DNA from: Caldifarciminota bacterium | Lineage (GTDB): Bacteria > Hydrothermota > Tepidihabitantia > Tepidihabitantales > Tepidihabitantaceae | NCBI GenBank assembly: GCA_026418295.1 | Contig: JAOABP010000003.1 | Location: forward strand, 179,175-243,174 | DNA length: 64,000 nt | Reading direction: 5' to 3' | Shown: positions 42,242 through 50,979 of the stretch, in pieces | Position numbering within the stretch: the stretch's first letter is position 1 | Layout: each line of letters opens with the position of its first letter | Position numbers and translations under genes: made by a program | Notes under the pieces: generated by a model | What the model saw: only the letters and a program-made list of their open reading frames with translations | Database searches by the model: none | Told to the model about the DNA's origin: nothing

Positions 42242-43216
42242 TCAGTCCGGATAACCGCGGGGATGTTTCTGGTGCCACTCCCAGGCGTCGCGCAGCATAT
42301 CTTCAAGGGTTAACTGCGGTTGCCAGCCGAGTTCAGTGCGGATCTTCCGGGCAGAGGCAACCAGGACCGGCACATCTCCCGGCCTCCGGGGGGCAATTTC
42401 ATATTTTATCTCTCTTCCTGTTACCTTCTCCGCAGTGGCAAAAACCTCCCGGACACTGTAACCCCTTTCTGAACCCAGATTGTAGACGAGGTTGCGTTCA
42501 CCAAGCGCCTGCAGGGCGAGCAGATGGGCGCGGGCAAGATCATAAACATGGATATAGTCCCGGATACAGGTCCCGTCCGGAGTGGGGTAGTCCTCGCCGT
42601 AAATTCTGAAGGTTTCACCCGGATTCAGAACTGAGCGCAGAATCCTCGGAATCAGATGGGTCTCAGGCCGGTGGTCCTCTCCCAGCCCGGCATAGGCGCC
42701 CGCAACATTGAAATACCGGAGCGTGCAGTAGCGCAGATTGCCCGCCCGGGAATAGGCTTCAAGCAGCTGTTCAAAAATCATCTTTGATGCGCCATAGGGG
42801 TTTGCCGGGTTCCGGGGCATCTCCTCGGTGAGGGGAACAGTTTCCGGCACACCGTAAACTGCAGCGGTGGAGGAGAAGATGAATCTGTTTACCCGGTAAC
42901 GCAGGCACGAGTTCAGCAGATTGATCCCGCAGGCAACATTGGTATAGAAATAGAGATCCGGCTGGCGCATCGACTCCTCGACCTCAATCCTGCCGGCAAA
43001 GTGCATGACCGCATCCGGCTTCTCCTGCATGATGACACGGTCCAGTGCTGCCGCATCGCCGAGATCGGCAATTACGAGCCGGGCAGAAGGAGTGACCGCA
43101 GACCGGTGTCCATGAGCAAGGTTGTCAATTACAACGACCTCATAACCGGCATCCACCAGCAGCCGGGTACAGACACTGCCGATATAGCCGGCACCGCCGG
43201 TTACCAGCACCTTCAT
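42242..43216 (-). CDS. galE: UDP-glucose 4-epimerase
   Basis: About 324 aa of the extended short-chain dehydrogenase family. It has the NAD-binding GGAGYIGS (residues 7-14), DNLAHGH, MHFAGRIEVEES, SSTAAVYG, the YxxxK pair in NPYGASKMIFEQLL, and GDGTCIRDYIHVYDLA-type substrate motifs. It interconverts UDP-glucose and UDP-galactose for envelope glycans. ATG 43216 is preferred over the longer frame to 43360, because the Rossmann glycines begin there and a promoter ends 7 nt upstream. Confidence 0.93.
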   Translation of the reverse strand: MKVLVTGGAGYIGSVCTRLLVDAGYEVVVIDNLAHGHRSAVTPSARLVIADLGDAAALDRVIMQEKPDAVMHFAGRIEVEESMRQPDLYFYTNVACGINLLNSCLRYRVNRFIFSSTAAVYGVPETVPLTEEMPRNPANPYGASKMIFEQLLEAYSRAGNLRYCTLRYFNVAGAYAGLGEDHRPETHLIPRILRSVLNPGETFRIYGEDYPTPDGTCIRDYIHVYDLARAHLLALQALGERNLVYNLGSERGYSVREVFATAEKVTGREIKYEIAPRRPGDVPVLVASARKIRTELGWQPQLTLEDMLRDAWEWHQKHPRGYPD

Positions 43217-43223
43217 TGCCTCA

Positions 43224-43251
43224 AATATATCAACTGAAATTGCCAAGGCAA
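43224..43251 (-). promoter_or_regulatory. galE promoter, leaderless geometry
   Basis: TTGCCT (43251-43246), 16 nt, TATATT (43229-43224), then 7 nt to ATG 43216. Confidence 0.5.
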
Positions 43252-43711
43252 ATATAGCCGGAATGTCCTGATACCGGTTTGGAATAAACAACCGGAAATG
43301 GTGTTGATAGATAAAAAGGAAGGCACAATGTGCCCGAAACCCCTTGCTGACTATCTCCAAAAGACAAGGAAACAGCAGGCACCCTGCTTAATGATCATTA
43401 TCGCCAACACCATATTTACCATTATCATCATCACCCTCCCCCATACTGCCGGGAGGGCAGGGGCTTAATTTAATATATCAAATTGATAAACAGTGACTTA
43501 ACATCATTGCACCCATATTAGGCATAAGCCAATGTATAATTATAAATAGATATCACAAGAATTACAGTTTATCCGGTTTTGCTAGCTCTGGCTATATCGG
43601 TTTGGTTTTGGGGATAAAATGAAAAGTGGTTGTTAGTGGTGCAGGTTTGTCGCAGTAATTTCTGGACTTGTGGTGGAGAAAATGTATAATAATTATCAAG
43701 AAAGGAGCATT
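43252..43711. other. Intergenic region between galE and the lipoprotein gene
   Basis: About 460 bp without a credible gene. It contains a hairpin at 43374-43388 (AGCAGG/CCTGCT), a 7-bp hairpin at 43434-43457 (CCCTCCC/GGGAGGG), and the operator-like inverted repeat TATCAA-A-TTGATA at 43476-43488. TATAAT at 43686-43691 with CTGGAC 17 nt upstream may be the lipoprotein promoter. On the - strand the two hairpins are followed by a T-rich stretch, so a small RNA there is possible but not supported by a convincing promoter. Confidence 0.45.
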
Positions 43712-44356
43712 ATGAAACGATGGTCAGTATCGGTACTGATTATATCCGTTCTGCTGTTGATCGGCTGTGATATCTTCGGGACAAAGGAGGATTATTATCC
43801 GCTTACCGTTGGGAACAGCTGGAGCTATCGCGGTCATGCCAGGGTTCTGACCGCTACTGATGATCAGCCAGATACCGTGCAGACAATGACGATCCAGGTG
43901 GTGGCGACAGGAAAGGACAATCTCAATTCAGGGGAAGAAGTGATTGAGCTGGTGAATACAACCAGTGTCCATATGTATTTCCCGTTTGAGTCCACTTATA
44001 CTGTGATTGAGACCACCTATGAGCGTGAGGCGGGCAGTTTTGTGCTGAGCTACGAGAGCAAAACCGACTCAGCGCCGGACACAACGCTGGTCCTGCCGTT
44101 AACAAAAGATAAGACATGGCGGGTGAATGAATTTACCGTCGTCAAGGTGCTGCAGCAGGAGGATGTGAGTGTGCCGGCAGGTACCTATCGGAGCGCCTGG
44201 AAAGTTGAGCAGACGGTTAACACCGGGACTCAGACCTTTACCCAGCACTGGTGGTATGCAAACAATGTCGGTCCGGTTAAGGCACACTGGCAGGAGTCCT
44301 ACGGGACCGCGGCTTACGAATTCAATCTGGAACTGACCGGGGCAACAATCAAGTAA
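43712..44356 (+). CDS. Predicted lipoprotein of unknown function
   Basis: About 214 aa, not recognised. A lipoprotein signal is clear: MKRWSVSVLIISVLLLIGC with lipobox LLIGC at residues 15-19. The mature part is beta-rich with YYPLTVGNSWSYRG, VIETTYEREAGSF and KTDSAPDTTLVLPLTKDKTW, a pattern seen in predicted surface lipoproteins. AAGGAG precedes ATG 43712 by 5 nt. It is followed by its own terminator and is therefore monocistronic. Confidence 0.7.
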   Translation: MKRWSVSVLIISVLLLIGCDIFGTKEDYYPLTVGNSWSYRGHARVLTATDDQPDTVQTMTIQVVATGKDNLNSGEEVIELVNTTSVHMYFPFESTYTVIETTYEREAGSFVLSYESKTDSAPDTTLVLPLTKDKTWRVNEFTVVKVLQQEDVSVPAGTYRSAWKVEQTVNTGTQTFTQHWWYANNVGPVKAHWQESYGTAAYEFNLELTGATIK

Positions 44357-44376
44357 TTGTCAAACAGGTAACAGCA

Positions 44377-44404
44377 GCGGGCAGCGTTACGCTGTCCGCT
44401 TTTA
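44377..44404 (+). terminator. Lipoprotein gene terminator
   Basis: A 10-bp stem pairs 44377-44386 (GCGGGCAGCG) with 44390-44399 (one G-U) around TTA, followed by TTTTATTT. Confidence 0.85.
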
Positions 44405-44424
44405 TTTAATTACCATTCAAAAGG

Positions 44425-44904
44425 CTACTGAATCTGTCCCCGGATTTCGCCCTCAGGATAACTGCCGGATGAAATATTGACGAAGATCTTACCCATGCTC
44501 ATGGCGAAAATCAGCGTCTCAATTTTGTGTCCGGCAAGCGGTCCCTGCAGGTCCGCATCGGTGAGTGTCGTCTGGGAGAGGACACCATTATAGATACCCC
44601 GTTTGAGCGAGCGGGTGACCGGCAGGACCGCAACCTTCATATCCGGCTGGGCAGGTTCGCCCGGTTTGCCGAGATAAAGCGCCACCTGAAGCAGTCCGTC
44701 ATTATAAAGGTTGTTTACTGTCACCTTGCATTTGAGTTCGGTGTTATCACGGTTCGGAGTAAAAACCGCATCACCAGTGGCACTGCTGGTTGTTGGGGGG
44801 ACCGCCTGATTACCGGTCAGCTGGGCAGAGTAGCTGGCTTCAGCCTGAACTGCCAGAAACAGAATTGCCAGCAGGCAAAATACTAATGAACTGGCCCTCA
44901 GCAT
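44425..44904 (-). CDS. Secreted CHRD-domain protein
   Basis: 159 aa. The signal peptide is MLRASSLVFCLLAILFLAVQA. The rest is a single CHRD domain (YSAQLTGNQAVPPTTSSATGDAVF, LKCKVTVNNL, KIFVNISSGSYPEGEIRGQI), a beta fold found in chordin and many secreted bacterial proteins. The internal His-x-His of many CHRD domains is not present (VALYLGKPG). Its role is unknown, possibly a surface or matrix binding protein. AGGAGGTT precedes ATG 44904, an exact complement of the AACCTCCT core of the RNA at 12510-12653. Confidence 0.82.
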   Translation of the reverse strand: MLRASSLVFCLLAILFLAVQAEASYSAQLTGNQAVPPTTSSATGDAVFTPNRDNTELKCKVTVNNLYNDGLLQVALYLGKPGEPAQPDMKVAVLPVTRSLKRGIYNGVLSQTTLTDADLQGPLAGHKIETLIFAMSMGKIFVNISSGSYPEGEIRGQIQ

Positions 44905-44945
44905 CTGAACCTCCTTTTTTGATTCTTAACTGCTTCTCTGAACAG

Positions 44946-44973
44946 ATAGTACCCCTTCACCGGACATTGTCAA
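44946..44973 (-). promoter_or_regulatory. Promoter of the CHRD gene
   Basis: TTGACA (44973-44968), 16 nt, TACTAT (44951-44946). The leader of about 35 nt holds the strong AAGGAGG. Confidence 0.65.
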
Positions 44974-44993
44974 GGAAAATCTGTCAGTTGTGG

Positions 44994-45021
44994 TTGACCG
45001 GAGATTTAATCGGGTTATCCT
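44994..45021 (+). promoter_or_regulatory. Promoter of the predicted beta-barrel lipoprotein gene
   Basis: TTGACC (44994-44999), 16 nt, TATCCT (45016-45021). The leader of about 24 nt carries AAGGAGG before ATG 45052. It is divergent from the CHRD promoter. Confidence 0.6.
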
Positions 45022-45051
45022 GTTGGGCAGACGGCTTAAAAAGGAGGTCAT

Positions 45052-45690
45052 ATGAAACCGGCGGTTTGCTGGCTGGCAGCAGGGCTGTTGTGCATTTCCT
45101 GTTCGGTTCCGGTTTATGATCGTGCTGAAATTACCCCCGGGCCCTCGTTTCTGCTGGGTGCCGGAGTCGGGACGGGCATCGCCCCTTCCGGCTATCCGGT
45201 GGTGTGGGACCCGCCTCTGGGGCTGCCCTATCTGGATTACTATCTTGACGGAATTGTGACCGCCCGGTTCGGTTATGGTTTTAACCGCCGGCTCGGGCTG
45301 GTGCTTCAGGGCTCACTGGGCTATGGCAACTGGCTCTTCGGTCCACCCAATGCGCCCTATGAGTCGCTGGCACGCAAACCGCTGATTTATGATGTCAATC
45401 TGGGGCTGAAGGTCAGAACCGGCAGAAGGGCGGCGCTGGTGCCGAGTATCGGTACCGGGCTGTTTGATCTGAATTTGCTTTATGACTTCAGCCGATTTTA
45501 CTCTGCAAACTTCGGAATCGGACTGCGGGGGCTGGGTGCAGGATTGACCGGTACAATTTATTTTTCTCGGCAGTGGCGGTTGCAGATCGGCGGCCGGGTG
45601 AACCTGCCCTGGGGATTCTGGAGTCAGCCCGGGGTGAGTATTGGTGCCGGTCTGCAGTATCAGCCCAGGACGGGCAGGGCAAATCGTTGA
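45052..45690 (+). CDS. Predicted envelope lipoprotein, beta-barrel-like
   Basis: 212 aa, not recognised. The lipobox-like LLCISC ends a signal sequence at residues 13-18. The mature part is glycine-rich with alternating hydrophobic strands (TARFGYGFNRRLGLVLQGSLG, LIYDVNLGLKV, LGAGLTGTIYFSRQWRLQI, VSIGAGLQYQ), as in outer-membrane barrel proteins. AAGGAGG precedes ATG 45052 by 5 nt. The next gene's -35 overlaps this stop codon. Confidence 0.6.
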   Translation: MKPAVCWLAAGLLCISCSVPVYDRAEITPGPSFLLGAGVGTGIAPSGYPVVWDPPLGLPYLDYYLDGIVTARFGYGFNRRLGLVLQGSLGYGNWLFGPPNAPYESLARKPLIYDVNLGLKVRTGRRAALVPSIGTGLFDLNLLYDFSRFYSANFGIGLRGLGAGLTGTIYFSRQWRLQIGGRVNLPWGFWSQPGVSIGAGLQYQPRTGRANR

Positions 45691-45715
45691 CAAATGGCGG
45701 AACCGGGTTTATAGT
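45687..45715 (+). promoter_or_regulatory. Promoter of the secreted beta-protein gene
   Basis: TTGACA (45687-45692), 17 nt, TATAGT (45710-45715). The -35 overlaps the stop codon of the preceding gene. The leader of about 27 nt has AAGGAGG before ATG 45749. Confidence 0.65.
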
Positions 45716-45748
45716 TAATCAGCAGTAAAATCCTAAAAGGAGGTCTTA

Positions 45749-47557
45749 ATGGCGGTAACGATATTTTGCGCAGTTATAATTGCGCTCAGCCCTGCCGGGA
45801 CCGGTGGACAGCTGCCGCCGGTCTGGGGCGGAGGCGGTCCGGATTCATTCGGGTACCGGTATCTGGATTCAGATACCACCTGCCCGGGTGCGCCGGTTTA
45901 CAACTGGATTGAAATCAAGGGTGTGGGTACGCGGGTGACCGGTCTGGGAGATGACAATGTGGTCGGACCGTTTGAGATCGGTTTTGAGTTCCCCTATTAC
46001 TGGTACCGGGTTGACAAGGTTTATATCGGCTCCAACGGGTATATCGCCTTCCACGACAATGCGCTGAATGCCTCGCCTTTCCAGCGGATTCCGAGCCCGA
46101 CCCGTTCCAACAACACCCTGGCAGCACTGATGAGTGATATTGACTGCTCGGCTTCGGGTTCACCGAACGGCTCGGTCTGGGTCTGGACCAGCCCGGATAA
46201 CGACACTTTTATCGTGGAATATGACAGTGTCCGGTTCTGGAATACGGGCGGGAATAACACCTTCCAGATCATTCTTTCGAAGCCGGACTCCTCAATCACC
46301 TTCCAGTACAAGGAGCAGTCGGGCGCGCCGTATAACGGCTGGGTGCCGGATGCCAATCAGTGCGGAATTGAGAATGTGTCGGGCAGAATCGGACTGAACT
46401 ATCTCTCCGGCAACATTCCGCCCGGCAACATGTATCATCCCGGGCTGGCGGTCCGGTTCTTCCCGCCGGAGTCCACCACACTGCAGGTTCACGATGCCGC
46501 GGTGCGCAATGCGATGAATGACCGCTCCGGCGGCATGTTTGCGGTCAACGGTCAGCCGATTACCTTCTGGGGTGTGATTCAGAACACCGGCAATCAGGCT
46601 GAATCCCAGTTCCGGGCGGTAGCACGGGTGCGGAACCAGGCGGGTTCGGTGATGTTTATCGACTCCACAAATGTCCGGGCGCTCAACCCGTCCGAAACCG
46701 ACTCGGTGGTATTTCCCCGCACCTGGACACCGTCGAGTAACGGCGTTTATACAATCCAGGTGATTTCCAAACTGCCGGGCGATGCGGTGCCGGTGAACGA
46801 TACCGTGACGATTGAACTGCGGGTGGTGACCCTGCCGACGACACTGACCTATGACCGGGGCACACCGACCAATTCAATGTACTGGAACGGTCCGGGCGGA
46901 TTCGGCAACCGTTTTGTCCCGCCGGTCTATCCCTGCTCCATCTCCAGTGCCCGGGTTTATATGCAGGCGACCACCAGCACGCCGGTGGCAATCGGAATTT
47001 ACGATGACAACGGTCCGGGCGGCAGTCCGGGTGATACGCTCTATATCGCTACGGTCAATGTGCTCAATGCTGACTGGTATACGATCAACCCGCCGAGCCC
47101 GATTGTGATCACCGATGGCGCCTTCTTTGTCGGTGCCACCTCGGAAGTTACCGGTTCGCCTTCATTCGGCATGGATTCGGTGCCACCACTCTCCTATCAG
47201 GGCTGGGAATATACCGGGGTCTGGGCACCTTCGCGCGATGCGTCAATGCGGGACATCATGGCAAATGCCACCGTTTCCGGACGGGTCGGGGTGATGGAAC
47301 TGACACCGGAGCCGGTCCGGATGCCGGCGCGGCTGGAGGTTACACCCAATCCGGGTAACGGTCTGCTGCAGCTGACGCTGAGTGAAAGAAGCGGGGCGCA
47401 GGTTGAGGTCTTTGATGCCACGGGAAAGCTGGTGAGCACGGTAACCCTGAAGGATGGAACCGGAAGGCTGGATGTGCGCAGTCTGGCAGGCGGCATCTAC
47501 TTTGCCCGGGTGGTGAACAACGGTTCATCGGTTGCCAAGGTGATTGTGTCCAGATAG
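45749..47557 (+). CDS. Secreted beta-rich protein with C-terminal sorting domain
   Basis: 602 aa. A signal peptide (FCAVIIALSPAGTGG) is followed by a nidogen-like or lectin-like beta domain (VDKVYIGSNGYIAF, SNNTLAALMSDID, FQIILSKPDSSITFQY). A CARDB-like middle (TFWGVIQNTGNQAES) and a domain with IGIYDDNGPGGSPGD follow. The last 75 residues form a T9SS-type domain (RLEVTPNPGNGLLQLTL, AQVEVFDATGKLVSTV, SLAGGIYFARVV, VAKVIVSR). A surface or secreted structural role is likely. AAGGAGG precedes ATG 45749. It ends just before a strong terminator. Confidence 0.8.
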   Translation: MAVTIFCAVIIALSPAGTGGQLPPVWGGGGPDSFGYRYLDSDTTCPGAPVYNWIEIKGVGTRVTGLGDDNVVGPFEIGFEFPYYWYRVDKVYIGSNGYIAFHDNALNASPFQRIPSPTRSNNTLAALMSDIDCSASGSPNGSVWVWTSPDNDTFIVEYDSVRFWNTGGNNTFQIILSKPDSSITFQYKEQSGAPYNGWVPDANQCGIENVSGRIGLNYLSGNIPPGNMYHPGLAVRFFPPESTTLQVHDAAVRNAMNDRSGGMFAVNGQPITFWGVIQNTGNQAESQFRAVARVRNQAGSVMFIDSTNVRALNPSETDSVVFPRTWTPSSNGVYTIQVISKLPGDAVPVNDTVTIELRVVTLPTTLTYDRGTPTNSMYWNGPGGFGNRFVPPVYPCSISSARVYMQATTSTPVAIGIYDDNGPGGSPGDTLYIATVNVLNADWYTINPPSPIVITDGAFFVGATSEVTGSPSFGMDSVPPLSYQGWEYTGVWAPSRDASMRDIMANATVSGRVGVMELTPEPVRMPARLEVTPNPGNGLLQLTLSERSGAQVEVFDATGKLVSTVTLKDGTGRLDVRSLAGGIYFARVVNNGSSVAKVIVSR

Positions 47558-47575
47558 ACACAGGCATCTGTATGG

Positions 47576-47603
47576 CGGGGGCAGAGTTCTGCCCCCGTTT
47601 TTT
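47576..47603. terminator. Terminator between the secreted protein gene and recO
   Basis: An 8- to 10-bp stem pairs CGGGGGCAGA (47576-47585) with TCTGCCCCCG (47588-47597), followed by TTTTTT (47598-47603). The T run overlaps the recO stop codon (47602-47604), so both convergent units end here. Confidence 0.88.
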
Positions 47604-48372
47604 ATTTTTGCGGCTGAGTGAGGCGCACCAGCAGAGGGAATGTCCGGTGCGGATAGTGATGCGATACGAGCGCTGCCACAAGCTCAGTGAGTGTATTGTC
47701 CGGACCGGGAACCGCAAGCCGGGAAATTCCGACCGCCGGGGTATGGAGCAGTGTTCTCAGCAGTTGAAGCTGTTCGGGACCGATGGTCAGGGCGGAGGGC
47801 CGGAACTGCTGACTGCAGCGGATACAGACCAGATCTCCGGTTTCCGGGTTAAACACCACTGGAGGGGAAAGTTCCTGACCGCACCGGCTGCAGCGGACCA
47901 GTTCGGGCCGGTAGCCGAGGAATGCCAGCGCCTTGAGCAGAAAAGAGAGCACCAAGAGACGGATGGTGCCGGGATCAAGTTCCGCCGGTTGCGCCAGCTG
48001 TTCAAGATAGGTTAAAAGCAGGGCAAAAACCCGTTCCTCAGGATGGCGGGGCGGCAGGGTGCGTAAGAGGAATTCAGCAATGACACTCGCCTCAACCAGG
48101 AGTTCATATTCGGTGTTCAGGCTGGAAAACAGATTGAGCAGATCAGCATCGGTTAAAATATACAGTTCACCAGCGCGGGGTGGGATAAGCAGGGCAGAGC
48201 AGTGGGCGAACATGCCGGTAACGGCACCAAGCCTGCTCCTGGGCCGGCGTGCACCCTTGGCAAGGGCAGAAACCAGTCCCAGCTCGCGGGTGAACAGGGA
48301 GAGAATGAGGGAGGTGTTGCGCCAGGGGCGGGAGTGGAGACAGACCGCTTCAGTGGTTATCGGTGCGGTCAT
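47602..48372 (-). CDS. recO: DNA repair protein RecO
   Basis: 256 aa. RecO helps RecF/RecR load RecA on single-stranded DNA. The N-terminal OB fold (TEAVCLHSRPWRNTSLILSLF, LGLVSALAKGARRPRSRLG) is followed by the helical part and a C4 zinc site in VRCSRCGQEL and VCIRCSQQF. It lies 2 nt after the CNNM-2 gene and is last in phoH-ybeY-CNNM-CNNM-recO, an order seen in many bacteria. Confidence 0.9.
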   Translation of the reverse strand: MTAPITTEAVCLHSRPWRNTSLILSLFTRELGLVSALAKGARRPRSRLGAVTGMFAHCSALLIPPRAGELYILTDADLLNLFSSLNTEYELLVEASVIAEFLLRTLPPRHPEERVFALLLTYLEQLAQPAELDPGTIRLLVLSFLLKALAFLGYRPELVRCSRCGQELSPPVVFNPETGDLVCIRCSQQFRPSALTIGPEQLQLLRTLLHTPAVGISRLAVPGPDNTLTELVAALVSHHYPHRTFPLLVRLTQPQK

Positions 48373-48374
48373 TT

Positions 48375-49286
48375 TCAGTCTTCGGAGCGGATTTCTCCCA
48401 CCAGCTCCTCAACCAGGTCCTCGAGGGTAACAATGCCGACTGCGTTTCCAGAAGGGGAGTCGATGACCGCCAGGTGTTCACCCTGGCGCTGCATCATCCG
48501 GAGCACCTCGAGCGCCCGGGTTTCCGGTGTTACCCTGAGCACCGGCCGGATGCGCAGTGCCCCCGGCTCGAGCAGGTCCTTGACAACAATTACACCAATG
48601 ATGTTTTCCGGCCGGTCCTGATAGACCGGAATCCGGGTATAGCCGTAATGGCGGAGCAGTTCGAGCAGGACCGGACGGTCAGCCGCAGCCGGGACCGATT
48701 TTACCTGCTCCAGGGGAATAGCCGATTCACTGACCGCCATCCGGGCAAACTGAAACAGCCGGGCGGTCATCCGGCGCAGGTGCGGACCGCTGTCCGGTCT
48801 GCCGGGCAGGACTGTCAGGTAATCCTCACGGGTGAGGCTGAGCCGCTGAATTTTCGGCAGAACCCGTGCCAGTAGTGCAATTACCGGCAGGAAAAGTAAC
48901 CGGGTGAAGTTCAGCAGGAATGCGGTCAGGCGCAGCCAGCGGGTAGGAACCGCCTGAGCCAGGGACTTGGGCAGGTAGTCTCCCAAAAGCAGTGTAAGGG
49001 CAAGCACCAGCCCGATGGCGAGCGGAGTGAAGGCAGGACCGAGTTCCCGGACAAAGTAATGTTCAAACAGCTGGGTGGCAAATACGCCGGTGAGATTGGT
49101 GCCGATCAGTGTTGTAATAATGGAAAGGGAAAGCCGGTCAATGGCGCTGAGGGCATCAGCAGCACCCCGGACCTTTCTTCTTGACCAGTGCAGCAGACGG
49201 ACCCAGTTTGCCCGGTAGAGGGCGGTCTCGGTTCCGGCGTAATAACCGGTTAAGATAATCAGAATAAAGCCGAGCAGCAGGTCCAT
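48375..49286 (-). CDS. CNNM/DUF21-CBS membrane protein, second copy
   Basis: 303 aa. An N-terminal DUF21 membrane domain (LLLGFILIILTGYYAGTETALYRANW, GVFATQLFEH, LLLGDYLPKSLAQAVP) is followed by a CBS pair (RIPVYQDRPENIIGVIVVKDLL, AVIDSPSGNAVGIVTLEDLVEELVGEI). Such proteins are Mg2+/Co2+ transport-associated (MpfA/CorC type). It lacks the C-terminal CorC_HlyC domain that the first copy has. ATG 49286 overlaps the stop of copy one (TAATG). Confidence 0.85.
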   Translation of the reverse strand: MDLLLGFILIILTGYYAGTETALYRANWVRLLHWSRRKVRGAADALSAIDRLSLSIITTLIGTNLTGVFATQLFEHYFVRELGPAFTPLAIGLVLALTLLLGDYLPKSLAQAVPTRWLRLTAFLLNFTRLLFLPVIALLARVLPKIQRLSLTREDYLTVLPGRPDSGPHLRRMTARLFQFARMAVSESAIPLEQVKSVPAAADRPVLLELLRHYGYTRIPVYQDRPENIIGVIVVKDLLEPGALRIRPVLRVTPETRALEVLRMMQRQGEHLAVIDSPSGNAVGIVTLEDLVEELVGEIRSED

Positions 49287-50503
49287 TACCGCTCCAGTTT
49301 CCGGATGAGTACTTTTTCCAGCCGGTGTTCGGATAATTCGGTGACTTTTATTTCAAGATTGCCGATGCGGAGCGTGTCGCCGGCCTTTGCCAGCCTGCCG
49401 AGCCGGTCGTAAATCAGGGCGGCAAGCCGGTCAAACTCAAATCCGGTAAAGGCATCGTCAAAAAGCCGGTTCAGGGTTGCCAGGTCAATCTCACCGTCGA
49501 CAACATACTCATTTTCCGCAACCCTGCGGTAGGGAAGTTCCTCAGCCCGGTCAAATTCGTCGCTGATTTCACCGAAAATCGCCTCAAGGATATCTTCGAG
49601 CGTAACCATGCCCGCAGTCTGGCCAAATTCGTCAATGACGATGGCGATGTGAGAGTTCTTGCGCCGGAGCTCATCGAGCAGCGGAGCAAGCCGTTTCACT
49701 TCCGGGACAAAGTAGGGCGGGCGGGTGATATTTTTGACCGGCAGTCCGGGGTCAGGGGCGGTTAAAAGTTCCTTGGCATAGACTACCCCGGTAATCCTTT
49801 CCAGTGTCCCCGAATAAACGGGCAGCCGGGAAAACCCGGACTGCCGGCAGACATCAAGGGCCGCGGCAATGGCTGCATCCTCCGGCACCGCAACCATATC
49901 CTGGCGCGGGGTCATCACCTCCGAAACGGTGCGCCGGTCAAGCTGAATCAGGTTACGCAGAATTTCCTCTTCCCCCGGAAGCAGTACCCCCTGTTCCCGA
50001 CCGAAGGTGATCATGGTCTGCAGTTCCGGTTCGCTCAGCTGGGTGGTTTCTTCCGGGAGCAGACGGGTAAAGGCATTGATTTTATTCAGCACCCGGGTTA
50101 CCGGAGAAAGCAGCTGCTGGAGTGCGGATATGAAGGGGCTAAAGGCGCGGGCAAACGCATCCGGGTAGCGCGTTGCCAGAATTTTAGGGGTGATTTCGCC
50201 AAACAGCAGCAGTATTACCGTCATCAGGATACCACCGGCAGGAAGCACAATTGCCGGAGCAAGCCGGAACCGGCTGCTGAACTGGAGCAGCAGCAGGGTG
50301 AAAATGGCGGTGGCGCTGATGTTCACCAGCAGGTTGCCGAAGAGCAGGGTGCCGAGCAGTCTTCCCGGTTCCGCAAGCAGCCGGCTGAGCTGCCGATGTT
50401 CCCGGACCCGCCACTGGGGCAGTGAGAAGAAGGCGGCTTCAGAGCCGGAGAAGATGAAGGAGAGGATGAGGAGAACAATGGTGGCGGGGATTTGCCAGAA
50501 CAT
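49286..50503 (-). CDS. CNNM/DUF21-CBS-CorC membrane protein, first copy
   Basis: About 405 aa. DUF21 helices (IPATIVLLILSFIFSGSEAAFFSL, LLFGNLLVNISATAIFTLLLL, LLFGEITPKILATRYP), two CBS domains (SEVMTPRQDMVAV, FSRLPVYSGTLERITGVVYAKEL, HIAIVIDEFGQTAGMVTLEDILEAIFGEI) and a C-terminal CorC_HlyC domain (YVVDGEIDLATLNRLF, EFDRLAALIYDRLGRL) are all present. Full-length magnesium-efflux-associated family. ATG 50503 is preferred because ybeY ends at 50563 and the longer frame covers that gene. Confidence 0.88.
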   Translation of the reverse strand: MFWQIPATIVLLILSFIFSGSEAAFFSLPQWRVREHRQLSRLLAEPGRLLGTLLFGNLLVNISATAIFTLLLLQFSSRFRLAPAIVLPAGGILMTVILLLFGEITPKILATRYPDAFARAFSPFISALQQLLSPVTRVLNKINAFTRLLPEETTQLSEPELQTMITFGREQGVLLPGEEEILRNLIQLDRRTVSEVMTPRQDMVAVPEDAAIAAALDVCRQSGFSRLPVYSGTLERITGVVYAKELLTAPDPGLPVKNITRPPYFVPEVKRLAPLLDELRRKNSHIAIVIDEFGQTAGMVTLEDILEAIFGEISDEFDRAEELPYRRVAENEYVVDGEIDLATLNRLFDDAFTGFEFDRLAALIYDRLGRLAKAGDTLRIGNLEIKVTELSEHRLEKVLIRKLER

Positions 50504-50562
50504 TGGGCTCAGCTCCGGTTTTCCGGTTGCGGTTGCGTGGAGGACATCTTTGCAGAGTAAAT

Positions 50563-50979
50563 TCAGGGCAGGCGGTTCATCTCCCGATGGGAGAAACCGG
50601 CAAGATGAAGCAGACCGTGGCGCACCAGTTGCAGGAGTTCGGTATGGAGTCTGATACCGGCAGCCTTTGCCTGCAACCGTGCCTGTTCCCGGGAGATGTA
50701 GATTTCTCCCACTACCCACCCGCACCCGGGTCCGGTACGGACCTGCGTTAAGGGGAAGGACAGGACATCGGTCGGCCGGTTGCGACCCAGAAAGCGGCGG
50801 TTGAGTTCGGTGATTTTCCGGTTGCTGACAAAGATGATATTAATCTCGCCCGGGGGCAGACGGGGGGTAATGACCGGCTGCAGCCGGTGCAGAAGCCGGC
50901 TGATTTCCTGTTTCAGCCGGCGGTCCCGGGTGCCGAAGATACAGAGCTGGAGTTTATTTCTGCGATTCGGACTGCCCAT
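50563..50979 (-). CDS. ybeY: Endoribonuclease YbeY
   Basis: About 138 aa. YbeY is a zinc endonuclease in 16S rRNA 3'-end maturation and ribosome quality control. The H-x3-H-x5-H signature is RHGLLHLAGFSH at the C-terminus, preceded by LNRRFLGRNRPTDVLSFPL and GEIYISREQARLQA. ATG 50979 is preceded by GGGGG, 3 nt upstream, inside the end of phoH (26 nt overlap). The longer frame to 51135 is inside phoH. Confidence 0.92.
   Translation of the reverse strand: MGSPNRRNKLQLCIFGTRDRRLKQEISRLLHRLQPVITPRLPPGEINIIFVSNRKITELNRRFLGRNRPTDVLSFPLTQVRTGPGCGWVVGEIYISREQARLQAKAAGIRLHTELLQLVRHGLLHLAGFSHREMNRLP

Noticed and set aside
43217..43360. N-terminal extension of galE
   Set aside because: It lacks the Rossmann motif, overlaps the promoter and is not seen in the family.
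43374..43457. Small RNA upstream of galE
   Set aside because: Two hairpins and a T-rich stretch are present, but the promoter match is poor and the parts do not form one fold.
50504..50725. Upstream extension of the first CNNM gene
   Set aside because: It lies inside ybeY and has no protein-like features.
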